Origin: Streptomyces sp. TLI_235
Lineage (GTDB): Bacteria > Actinomycetota > Actinomycetes > Streptomycetales > Streptomycetaceae
Assembly (NCBI GenBank): GCA_002300355.1
Contig: NSGV01000002.1
Span: 1,116,001-1,180,000, forward strand
Direction: 5' to 3'
Length of the DNA: 64,000 bases
Program-made: the position numbers and the translations under genes
The notes under the pieces: generated by a model
Seen by the model: the letters and a program-made list of their open reading frames with translations, nothing else
What the model was told of the DNA's origin: nothing
Database searches by the model: none
Shown: in pieces, positions 55,229-63,131 of the stretch
How positions within the stretch are numbered: position 1 is the first letter of the stretch
Layout: each line of letters starts with the position of its first letter

Positions 55229-56017
55229 ATGGTTTCCCGTACGCCCTCGACGGCGCCCCGGTCGGAGGATCAGCCAAGCCGTGCCGACAAGGCGCCCCGG
55301 CGCCGGCTCAGCGTCGACGAGCGGCGGGAGCAGTTGATCGCGGTGGCGCTGGAGCTGTTCAGCAAGCGCCCGCCGGAAGAGGTGTCGATCGACGACATCG
55401 CCGCGGCGGCCGGCGCCTCCCGGCCGCTCGTCTACCACTACTTCCCCGGCAAGCAGGCGATCTACGAGGAGTCGCTGCGCCGGGCCGGGCAGGAACTGAC
55501 CGCCCGGTTCGAGGAGCCCGCCGAGGGGCCGCTGTCCGAGCGGCTGCTGCGGGTGATGGGCCGCTACCTGGACTTCGTGGACAGCCACGGCCCGGGCTTC
55601 GCCGCCCTGCTGCGCGGCGGCTCGGTCGCCGCCAGCCCGGGCACCAACGCGGTGATCGACGAGGTGCGGCGGGCCGCACAGGAGCAGATCCTGCTGCACC
55701 TGGCGCTGCCCAAGGCCGGCCCCGGGGTGCGCCGCACCGTGCGCGCCTGGATCGCCAACGCCGAGATCAGCTCGCTCGACTGGCTCGGCGAGCGGGCCGT
55801 GCCCCGCGAGGAGTTGCAGCTGCAGCTGGTGCAGGAGCTGGTCGCGGCCCTCGCCGTCACCGCCGCCCGCGAACCCGAGCTGGCCGTGGAGTTCGCCTCC
55901 TTCTTCGCCGACGAGCGTCCGGACGGTCCGTGCGCCGGCCTCGTCCGCGACCTCGCCGGCCTGCTCGCCGTCGACGGCATCGCCGACGCGCTCGGCCGGC
56001 TCGCCGCACCATACTGA
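55229..56017 (+). CDS. TetR family transcriptional regulator
   Basis: The 262-residue protein has an HTH (about residues 35-80: LIAVALELFSKRPPEEVSID, then DIAAAAGASRPLVYHYFPGK) and a long ligand domain. Its polar N-terminal tail is longer than usual. It is divergent from the molybdopterin operon and is followed by a LURP-one gene 65 bases downstream; the targets are not known. Confidence 0.87.
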   Translation: MVSRTPSTAPRSEDQPSRADKAPRRRLSVDERREQLIAVALELFSKRPPEEVSIDDIAAAAGASRPLVYHYFPGKQAIYEESLRRAGQELTARFEEPAEGPLSERLLRVMGRYLDFVDSHGPGFAALLRGGSVAASPGTNAVIDEVRRAAQEQILLHLALPKAGPGVRRTVRAWIANAEISSLDWLGERAVPREELQLQLVQELVAALAVTAAREPELAVEFASFFADERPDGPCAGLVRDLAGLLAVDGIADALGRLAAPY

Positions 56018-56082
56018 AGTCATGGCGCAGCACGACCGGCCGCACCGCGACACACCGCGGTGAGGCGCGAAGGGACGGCACC

Positions 56083-56631
56083 ATGTTCCAGGAACGGCGG
56101 GACCGCCGGAAGGCCAACCACGCCTTCGACCACGGCGACGGCGTGACCCGGTACCGCATGCGGCAGAAGGCGGTCGCCATCGGGGACGACTACTGGATCG
56201 ACAACGACGCCGGGGACCACGTCTACAAGATCGACGGCAAGGTGCTGCGCGCCCGCCGCACCTTCCACATGGAGGATCCGCAGGGCCACCGGGTCGCGAC
56301 CGTCCAGAGCCGCCCGATGCGGATCAAAAACTCGATGGCGATCGACGACGCCGAGGGCCACCGCGTCGCCGTCGTCAAGAAGGCCGTGATCAGCCCGATC
56401 CGGGACAGGTGGACGATCAAGCAGGAGGACGGCGACGACCTGAGCGTCGAGGGCAACGTCGTCGACCACGAGTACACCATCGAACGCGACGGCTACAAGA
56501 TCGCCGAGGTGTCGAAGAAGTGGTTCCGGGTCAGGGACACCTACGGGGTGGACATCGGCCCGGACGCCGACCACGCCACCGTCCTCGCGGCGGCGGTCGC
56601 CATCGACTCCATGGCCCACCCCGGCGACTGA
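56083..56631 (+). CDS. LURP-one-related (Tubby-like fold) protein
   Basis: The 182-residue protein matches LURP-one proteins: YRMRQKAVAIGDDYWIDNDA, VYKIDGKVLRARRTFHMEDP, HRVATVQSRPMRIKNSMAID and a tail with WTIKQEDGDDL. The fold is a closed beta barrel related to phospholipid scramblases; bacterial roles are unknown. AAGGGA precedes the ATG. It follows a TetR gene. Confidence 0.82.
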   Translation: MFQERRDRRKANHAFDHGDGVTRYRMRQKAVAIGDDYWIDNDAGDHVYKIDGKVLRARRTFHMEDPQGHRVATVQSRPMRIKNSMAIDDAEGHRVAVVKKAVISPIRDRWTIKQEDGDDLSVEGNVVDHEYTIERDGYKIAEVSKKWFRVRDTYGVDIGPDADHATVLAAAVAIDSMAHPGD

Positions 56632-56646
56632 GGCCCCGGGCACGGG

Positions 56647-57558
56647 TCAGGGCGTCCGGCCGTCCTGTGCGGGCTCGGCGGGCATGTCGGGCCCGGCCGG
56701 CACGGCGGGTCCGTCGGACGCTGTCCAGGCGAGGAGCATCCGGAGGGCGTCGTGGGACGGGGTGCCGGGGTCGGCGGTGTAGGTGATCAGGGCCTGGTCG
56801 GGGTCGTCGGCGGCGCGCAGGGTGTCGTAGGCGAGTTCGAGGTCGCCCACCAGCGGGTGGTGGAAGCGCTTGCTGCCCGAGGTCTTGTCCTGCACGGGGT
56901 GTTCCGCCCACCAGCGGCGGAAGTCCGGACTCTTCATGGAGAGTTCGCCGATCAGGGCGGCCAGCAGCGGGTCGTCGGGGCTGCGCCCGGCCTGCAGGTG
57001 GAGGTAGGCGACGTTCTCCCGGGCGCACGCCGACCAGTCCGCGTACAGCTGCCGGGACGCCGGGTCGAGGAAGGTGATCCGGGCGATGTTGCGCCCGGCC
57101 GCGTCCCGCGCGGAGTAGTCGCCGAGGAGGGCACAGGCGGCCGGGTTCCACGCCAGGACGTCCATCCGCGGGCCCATGACGAAGGCCGGGACGTCCGGCA
57201 GTTCGTCGAGCAGCCGCCGGAACGTCGGCCGGACCTGCGGGCGGCGCGGCGGCTGCGGGCGGCCCGGGCGGGCGGCGCGCCGCGGCCGGGCCAGTTCGTG
57301 CAGGTGGCGCCGCTCGTCCTCGTTCAGCCGCAGGGCGCGGGCCAGCGCGTCGAGCACCCCCTCCGAGGGGTTGGCCACCCGGCCCTGCTCCATCCTCGTG
57401 TAGTAGTCGACGCTGACCCCGGCGAGCAGGGCCGTCTCCTCGCGGCGCAGTCCGGCGACCCGGCGGGTGCCGCCGTAGTCCGGCAGGCCCACGTCCTGCG
57501 GGCGCAGGCGGGCGCGGCGGCTGCGCAGGAAGTCGGTGAGGCTGCTCGCTGGGCTCAT
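56647..57558 (-). CDS. XRE family regulator with MmyB-like ligand domain
   Basis: The 303-residue protein has the HTH SLTDFLRSRRARLRPQDVGL then RVAGLRREETALLAGVSVDY and an MmyB-like C-terminal domain (FVMGPRMDVLAWNPAACALL and RRWWAEHPVQ). Such regulators are common in streptomycetes and usually respond to small hydrophobic ligands. It ends 15 bases from the LURP-one stop (convergent). Target unknown. Confidence 0.88.
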   Translation of the reverse strand: MSPASSLTDFLRSRRARLRPQDVGLPDYGGTRRVAGLRREETALLAGVSVDYYTRMEQGRVANPSEGVLDALARALRLNEDERRHLHELARPRRAARPGRPQPPRRPQVRPTFRRLLDELPDVPAFVMGPRMDVLAWNPAACALLGDYSARDAAGRNIARITFLDPASRQLYADWSACARENVAYLHLQAGRSPDDPLLAALIGELSMKSPDFRRWWAEHPVQDKTSGSKRFHHPLVGDLELAYDTLRAADDPDQALITYTADPGTPSHDALRMLLAWTASDGPAVPAGPDMPAEPAQDGRTP

Positions 57559-57792
57559 GTCGGCGATTATCGCCCTCCGCGGGAGCGCGCTGCCTGGCCC
57601 TGCGAGGACCAGGCAGCCGACGGCCGGCCTGTCAGGGCGGTTGTGCGGCGCGGCCGTTGGCCGATCGGGCCGCGGAACGGGGGCGATCGGCGCGGGCCGG
57701 ACGGCCGGTCCGGTTCGGGGCCCGATCCCTGCGTCGGCCAGGTCTGATAGAAAGTGGGCAGATTTTCCACCGAGAGCGAGGGGGCTCGGCGC

Positions 57793-59784
57793 ATGACCCA
57801 GGACGGCTTCGCTGGCGCGGAGCGGATTGCCGCCACACTCGACGTGCTGGCCGAGGCGTTGCTGGACGAACGGGCCACGCACTACGACGTCGGGTCGCTG
57901 ACGGCCTTCCGGCGCGAGGAACACCCTTCCGCGGACGCCTTGTTCGGTCTGCGGATCACCTCCGACGGGCCGGGGGTGCTGACGGTCCGTGGGCTCGGCA
58001 CCGTGGTCGAGGGCGGCACGGCCCGCCGGATCGGGTCCGCCGCCGGGGTGACGGCCGCGCTGGCCGCCCGGTTCGGTCCGGGCGAGGTGCGCGGGGTCGC
58101 CGTCGACGCCGGGGCGGGCGACGCCGTCCCGGGCGCGTTCCAGCTGCCGGTCGCACCGGAGCCCGGGGACGTCAAGCTCCGGCCCCCGTTCACGGCCGCG
58201 CTGGCCGCGCTGGCCTCCGAGCGGGCCACGCTGGCGCCCGAGGAGCTGTCGACCGGCTCCGGCACCGAGGTCCGGCTGGTGGTGCCGCCGGTCTTCCACC
58301 CGCTGACCGCGCGCGGCGGCGGCGCCGCGGTGGCCGCCCATCTGGCCGAGGTCGCGGAGGAGCTGTTCGCCGGCGCCGGCGTGGCGGTGCGGCGCGACTG
58401 GTCGGTGGTCGCCGCCTCGCTGGCCGCCGAGGCCGCAGCGGCGGGGGTGGTCTTCGCCGGGCTCTGCGCGCTGCGCTCGGAGGGTCGGACCAGCCACGCC
58501 TCGCTGACCGTCTCGCTGCACCGGCACGGCGGCCCGGCCGACCAGGTCGCCGTCCGGCTGGCAGACGCACGGCCGCACGCCGAGGTGTGGACGGTGCTGC
58601 TGCCAGCCGGCCCCGCGGCCCTCCTGGTCGAGCCGCGCACCTCGCCGGTGCCCGCGGCCCTCACCGCCGACGGGCAGCGCCGCTGGGCGGTCAGCTCGGT
58701 CGTCGAGGCGGTGCTGCCGCTGCCGGACGGCGCCACGGCGCTGGTCGTGCAGCTCGGCACCGTGGACGCGGACGACTGGGAGCTGTACGCGAGCGTCTTC
58801 GCGGACGTCCTGCAGAGCGTGCAGCTCGGCTGGGACGGCGTCGCCGCCGCCGAGCCGCAGCCGGTCGCACCGTCGCAGTCCCGGCCCGAGCCGGTCGCCG
58901 CCGAACCCGCCCAGTTCGCTCAGCCGGCTCAGCCCGCTCAGTCGGCGCCGTTCGAGCCGAGCACCCTGGCGCCGACCGTGCCGCAGGCCGTCTTCGAGCA
59001 GCCGCCGGCCGCCCCGCCCGCGCCGCCGATGCCCCCTGCTCCGCCCGCGGTCCCCGCCCCGGTGGCCCCGCCCGCGCCGGTCGAGCCCACGCCCGTGCTC
59101 GCCTCGGCGGCACCCGAAGCCGGCCCCGCCGCCGCGCCGGAGCAGCCCAAGGGCACCCCGGTGCGGATCCCGCCGGCGGACTTCAACCCCTTCGCCCCGC
59201 CCGCCCCCGCGTCGGCGGCGGCCGAGACCGCGGCGGCCGCACCGGCCGGCGGCCAGGCCCCGGGCGCGGGCAAGGGCACCCCGGTGCGCGTTCCGCCGGC
59301 GGATTTCAACCCCTTCGCCCCGCCGGCGCCCTCCGGCGCCACGGCGGCCCCGGCGCCCGCGCCGGTCGCTCCGGCACCCGCGGCTCCCGCGCCGGCCAAG
59401 ACCGACCCGTTCGGTACGACGGTCGCGAACGAGCCGCAGGACCCGTTCGGCACGGTCACCTCCAAGCCGGCCGCGTCGCCGGCCGCTCCCCCTGCCCCCG
59501 CCGCTGCGCCGGTCGCTCCGGCGGCGGCCCCGCCGGGCCCCGGCAAGGGCACCCCGGTGCGGGTCCCCCCGGCGGACTTCAACCCCTTCGCCCCGCCCGC
59601 CCCCGCGCCGGCAGCGGCCGAGGCACCGGCCGAGGAGGCGCCGTCCGGCCCGGGCAAGGGCACGCCGGTGCGCGTTCCGCCGCCGGAATTCAACCCGTTC
59701 GCCCCGCCGGCGCCCTCCGCGCCGGCCGCTCCCGCCGCGCCGCCCGCGCCGGAGGAGCCCCCGGCGTACAACCCGTTCGGCTGA
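57793..59784 (+). CDS. Large Pro/Ala-rich protein with four NPF-containing repeats
   Basis: The 663-residue protein has an N-terminal folded half (about 1-350, starting MTQDGFAGAERIAATLDVLA) and a low-complexity Pro/Ala-rich half. The latter contains four copies of KGTPVRVPPADFNPFAPPAP or close variants, at 59149, 59272, 59545 and 59656, plus related DPFGT words and a final YNPFG. No signal peptide or membrane segment is seen. ATG at 57793 follows GAGGGGG. I do not recognise the N-terminal family with certainty. Repeated NPF words suggest short protein-binding sites. Confidence 0.65.
   Translation: MTQDGFAGAERIAATLDVLAEALLDERATHYDVGSLTAFRREEHPSADALFGLRITSDGPGVLTVRGLGTVVEGGTARRIGSAAGVTAALAARFGPGEVRGVAVDAGAGDAVPGAFQLPVAPEPGDVKLRPPFTAALAALASERATLAPEELSTGSGTEVRLVVPPVFHPLTARGGGAAVAAHLAEVAEELFAGAGVAVRRDWSVVAASLAAEAAAAGVVFAGLCALRSEGRTSHASLTVSLHRHGGPADQVAVRLADARPHAEVWTVLLPAGPAALLVEPRTSPVPAALTADGQRRWAVSSVVEAVLPLPDGATALVVQLGTVDADDWELYASVFADVLQSVQLGWDGVAAAEPQPVAPSQSRPEPVAAEPAQFAQPAQPAQSAPFEPSTLAPTVPQAVFEQPPAAPPAPPMPPAPPAVPAPVAPPAPVEPTPVLASAAPEAGPAAAPEQPKGTPVRIPPADFNPFAPPAPASAAAETAAAAPAGGQAPGAGKGTPVRVPPADFNPFAPPAPSGATAAPAPAPVAPAPAAPAPAKTDPFGTTVANEPQDPFGTVTSKPAASPAAPPAPAAAPVAPAAAPPGPGKGTPVRVPPADFNPFAPPAPAPAAAEAPAEEAPSGPGKGTPVRVPPPEFNPFAPPAPSAPAAPAAPPAPEEPPAYNPFG
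59149..59715 (+). repeat. Four in-frame repeats coding for the NPF motif
   Basis: The 60-base units at 59149-59208, 59272-59331, 59545-59604 and 59656-59715 encode KGTPVR(I/V)PP(A/P)(D/E)FNPFAPPAP. The first is 63 bases from the second, and the last two are 51 bases apart. They show coding-level similarity with many silent changes. Confidence 0.8.
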
Positions 59785-60122
59785 CCCGGGGTCAGCGGTC
59801 GTTCCGGCCGGCGGCCGGGCAGGTGGTGCCTCCACCCGCCCGGCCGTCGGCCGTTGCGTGCGTGTGCTCCCGGCCGGCTTGCAGCCGCCACGGCATGACG
59901 GATCGTCACGGTCCGACCACCCGGTATGGTCCAGACCTATTGCGCAGTGACTGCGCCCTCCCTAACCTCCTGGACAGGACCTCCGCGGCAACCCGACGGC
60001 CCGGGGAACCCGGCTCCGCCGCGCCCTCGCGTCCGGAGCCCTGCACCTGGCACCTCCCCCACAGGTAGCGGAGCCCTGGGCCGTACGCGGTCCGGCGTGC
60101 TCCCGGACAGGAGCTCTCACCC
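59785..60122 (+). other. Intergenic region upstream of the chitinase gene
   Basis: These 338 bases contain no supported gene. The DasR-like site at 59926-59940 and the ribosome binding site AGGAG before the ATG are the features seen. Confidence 0.5.
59926..59940. promoter_or_regulatory. DasR-like site (dre) upstream of the chitinase gene
   Basis: ATGGTCCAGACCTAT matches the chitinase-type operator ACTGGTCTAGACCACT at the core: GGTCCAGACC is a palindrome centred on CA. DasR represses chitinolytic genes and is released by GlcN-6-P. The site lies about 180 bases before the start codon. Confidence 0.7.
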
Positions 60123-62378
60123 ATGCGCAGACGTCGGTTCCGCCTCCCGCTGATCGCCGCGGGGACCCTCCTCGCACCGCTCGTCGCGGTCGCCCTGCCC
60201 GCGACCGCGGCTCACGCCGCCGGTGCCACCGCCACATTCGCCAAGGACCAGGACTGGGGCACCGGGTACGGCGGCAGCTACACCATCAGCAACGGCACGA
60301 CGAGCGCCATCAACGGCTGGACGCTCGAGTTCGACCTGCCCGCCAACAACTCGGTCTCCTCGCTCTGGAACGCGAGCTACACAGTGGCGTCCTCGCACGT
60401 CACCGTGAAGAACCCGAGCTGGCAGCCGACCATCCCGGCCGGCGGCTCGTACAACTTCGGCTTCAACATCGCCTATTCGGGCGCCTACGCGCCGCTCGCC
60501 AACTGCAAGCTCAACGGCGCGCCCTGTGGCGGCGGCGGGGGCGGCGACACCGCGCCGCCGACCACCCCGGGCAGCCTGACCGGCGCGCTGAGCGGCAGCA
60601 ACGGCGCCGCGCTGTCCTGGACGGCCTCAACCGACAACGTCGGGGTGGCCGGCTACGACGTCCTGGAGGGCACCACCAAGCGGGCCACCGTGACCGGCAC
60701 CTCGGCCACCGTCACCGGGCTGTCGGCGGGTGCGCACGGCTTCACCGTGGTCGCCTTCGACGCCGCGGGCAACCGCTCCGCCGCAGCCGGACCGGTCACC
60801 GTCACCGTCCCCACGACGACCGACCCGCAGCCGCCGACCGCCCCGGGCACGCCCACCGTCACCGGCTCCTCGTCCAGCTCGGTCTCGCTGACCTGGGGCG
60901 CCTCCACCGACAACGTCGGCGTGGTCGCCTACGACGTGTACAACGGCGGGACGGTCGCCGCGACCGTCACCGGTACCTCCGCCACGGTCGGCGGCCTGGC
61001 GGCGGACACCTCGTACACCTTCACCGTGAAGGCCAGGGACGCGGCGGGCAACGTCTCGCCCGCCTCCGGCGCGGTCACCACCCGCACCCAGACCGGCGGC
61101 GGGGGCGGCGGAAACCTGAAGATCGGCTACTTCACCCAGTGGTCGATCTACTCCCGCGGCTACAGCGTGAAGCAGCTGGAGACCTCGGGCAGCGCGGCGA
61201 AGCTCACCACGCTCAACTACGCCTTCGCCAACATCCACCCGACCACCAAGCAGTGCTTCATCACCAACAAGGCCGCCGGCAACGACTCCGACCCGAACGC
61301 GGGCGACGGCGCCGGCGACGCCTGGGCCGACTTCGGCAAGGGCTGGGACGCCGGCACCTCGGTCGCCGGCACCACCGACACCTGGGACCAGCCGCTGGCC
61401 GGCAACTTCAACCAGCTCAAGCAGCTGAAGGCCAAGCACCCCAACCTGAAGATCCAGATCTCGCTGGGCGGCTGGTCGTACAGCAAGTGGTTCTCCGACG
61501 CGGCCGCCACCGACGCCTCCCGCAAGGCGCTGGTGAGCTCCTGCATCGACATGTACATCAAGGGCAACCTGCCGGTGATCGACGGCCGCGGCGGCGCGGG
61601 CTCGGCGGCCGGCATCTTCGACGGCATCGACCTCGACTGGGAGTGGCCGAACTCGGAGGGCCACCTCGGCAACATCTACAAGCCCGCCGACAAGGCCAAC
61701 TACACCCTGCTGGCGCAGGAGTTCCGCCGTCAGCTGGACGCGCTGGGCGCCACCACCGGCAAGCACTACACGCTGAGCGCCTTCCTGCCGGCCGACCCGG
61801 CGAAGATCTCCGCGGGCATCGACATCCCGGGCCTGTTCGGGGCGTTCGACTTCGCCACCGTCCAGGGCTACGACTACCACGGCGCCTGGGAGACCACGAC
61901 CAACCAGCAGTCGGCACTCACCCTGCCGGCCGGCGACCCGAGCCCCGCGAACCAGCGGTTCAGCTCCCAGATCGCCATCAACGCGTACGTCGCGGGCGGT
62001 GCGCCGAAGAGCAAGCTGACCCTCGGCATCCCGTTCTACGGACGCGGCTGGCAGGGCGTGCCGCGCGGCACCACCAACGGCCTGTTCCAGACCTCGACCG
62101 GCGCCGCCCCCGGCACCTACGAGGCCGGCTACGAGGACTACCACAAGCTCAAGGACATGGCCACGAGCGGCGGTTACACCGTCTACCGCGATCCGGTGGC
62201 GGGCTTCGCCTACATCTACAACGGGAACGTCCTCTACACCTACGACGACCCGACGGAGATCGCCCGCAAGACCGCCTGGATCAAGTCGCAGGGCCTGGCG
62301 GGGGCCATGATCTGGTCCTTCGACGGCGACACGGCGAGCGGTGAGCTCATGACCGCGGTGGACAACGGCCTGAAGTAG
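60123..62378 (+). CDS. Secreted multidomain chitinase, GH18
   Basis: The 751-residue exported protein hydrolyses chitin. Order: signal peptide (1-33), cellulose/chitin-binding CBM2-like domain (about 34-136, WGTGYGGSYTISNGTTSAIN), two FN3 domains (about 145-325), a Gly linker, and a GH18 barrel (about 330-751). The catalytic motif DGIDLDWEW (about residues 500-508) has the acid Glu; QISLGGWSYSKWF is the second GH18 signature. AGGAG precedes the ATG by ten bases. It has a DasR-like site upstream. It is one of several chitinases expected in such a genome. Confidence 0.93.
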   Translation: MRRRRFRLPLIAAGTLLAPLVAVALPATAAHAAGATATFAKDQDWGTGYGGSYTISNGTTSAINGWTLEFDLPANNSVSSLWNASYTVASSHVTVKNPSWQPTIPAGGSYNFGFNIAYSGAYAPLANCKLNGAPCGGGGGGDTAPPTTPGSLTGALSGSNGAALSWTASTDNVGVAGYDVLEGTTKRATVTGTSATVTGLSAGAHGFTVVAFDAAGNRSAAAGPVTVTVPTTTDPQPPTAPGTPTVTGSSSSSVSLTWGASTDNVGVVAYDVYNGGTVAATVTGTSATVGGLAADTSYTFTVKARDAAGNVSPASGAVTTRTQTGGGGGGNLKIGYFTQWSIYSRGYSVKQLETSGSAAKLTTLNYAFANIHPTTKQCFITNKAAGNDSDPNAGDGAGDAWADFGKGWDAGTSVAGTTDTWDQPLAGNFNQLKQLKAKHPNLKIQISLGGWSYSKWFSDAAATDASRKALVSSCIDMYIKGNLPVIDGRGGAGSAAGIFDGIDLDWEWPNSEGHLGNIYKPADKANYTLLAQEFRRQLDALGATTGKHYTLSAFLPADPAKISAGIDIPGLFGAFDFATVQGYDYHGAWETTTNQQSALTLPAGDPSPANQRFSSQIAINAYVAGGAPKSKLTLGIPFYGRGWQGVPRGTTNGLFQTSTGAAPGTYEAGYEDYHKLKDMATSGGYTVYRDPVAGFAYIYNGNVLYTYDDPTEIARKTAWIKSQGLAGAMIWSFDGDTASGELMTAVDNGLK

Positions 62379-62396
62379 CAGTCGGGCGAACGGAGT

Positions 62397-63077
62397 TCAC
62401 GCGCGGCGTGCCAGATGCACCACATCCGGCACGCCGCGCGCGACCGTGACCTCCAAGGTCTCGACATCAGCGAACCCGGCCTCCCGCAGCGCCTGTTCGA
62501 AGGCGGCGGAGGGCCGGGCGCTCCACACCGCGAGGATGCCGCCGGGGTTGAGCCGGCCGCGTGCGGCGGCCAGCCCGGCCGGACCGTACAGGCCGTCGTT
62601 GGCCTCGTCGACAGTCCAGTCCGGGCCGTTGTCGATGTCGAGGCAGAGCGCGTCGTAGGCCTCGCCGCCGCTGGCCAGGTGCGCCACCAGGTCGGTGTGC
62701 AGCACGGTGACCCGGGGGTCGTCCAGCGCCCCGGCGGAGAACGCGCCGAGCGGGCCGCTGCGGTGCCAGTCGATGACGGCCGCCTCGCGCTCCGCCACCG
62801 CGACGGCGCCCCAGCGCGGTTCGGCGACCGCATACGCCAGCGAGAAGCCGACGCCGAGCCCGCCGATCAGCACCGACGGCCGCGGGGTGGCGATCCGGTC
62901 CAGCGCGGCCTGCACCAGCAGCCGTTCGGAGCGGCCGTCCGCGGTGTCCATCAGGAAGCAGCCGTTGGCGATGATCTCCAGCTGCTCGCCCCGGCGGCGC
63001 AGCACCACCTCGCCGTACGGGCCCTCCCGCCGGTCCAGGGTGACCGGGGCGGCGTCGTCGCGCACGGGCGGGTTCAT
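62397..63077 (-). CDS. Spermidine synthase-like protein
   Basis: The 226-residue protein has the SAM-type fold of spermidine synthases: YGEVVLRRRGEQLEIIANGC near the start, GGLGVGFSLAYAVAEP for SAM, then LCLDIDNGPDWTVDEAN in the place of the usual catalytic DxxD. An aminopropyl transfer is uncertain, as many streptomycete family members are of unknown function. Its 3' end codes for a hairpin at 62401-62439. Confidence 0.78.
   Translation of the reverse strand: MNPPVRDDAAPVTLDRREGPYGEVVLRRRGEQLEIIANGCFLMDTADGRSERLLVQAALDRIATPRPSVLIGGLGVGFSLAYAVAEPRWGAVAVAEREAAVIDWHRSGPLGAFSAGALDDPRVTVLHTDLVAHLASGGEAYDALCLDIDNGPDWTVDEANDGLYGPAGLAAARGRLNPGGILAVWSARPSAAFEQALREAGFADVETLEVTVARGVPDVVHLARRA
62401..62439. 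terminator. Hairpin in the coding 3' end of the spermidine synthase-like gene
   Basis: GCGCGGCGTGCC (62401-62412) and GGCACGCCGCGC (62428-62439) form a perfect 12-bp stem with a 15-base loop. The two genes are convergent, 18 bases apart, so it could terminate the chitinase mRNA, although it lies inside the other gene. Confidence 0.6.
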
Positions 63078-63131
63078 CGCTGGGCACCTCCGGCCGTCAC
63101 AACAAGATCGGACGCGATCGACTCTATCCGC

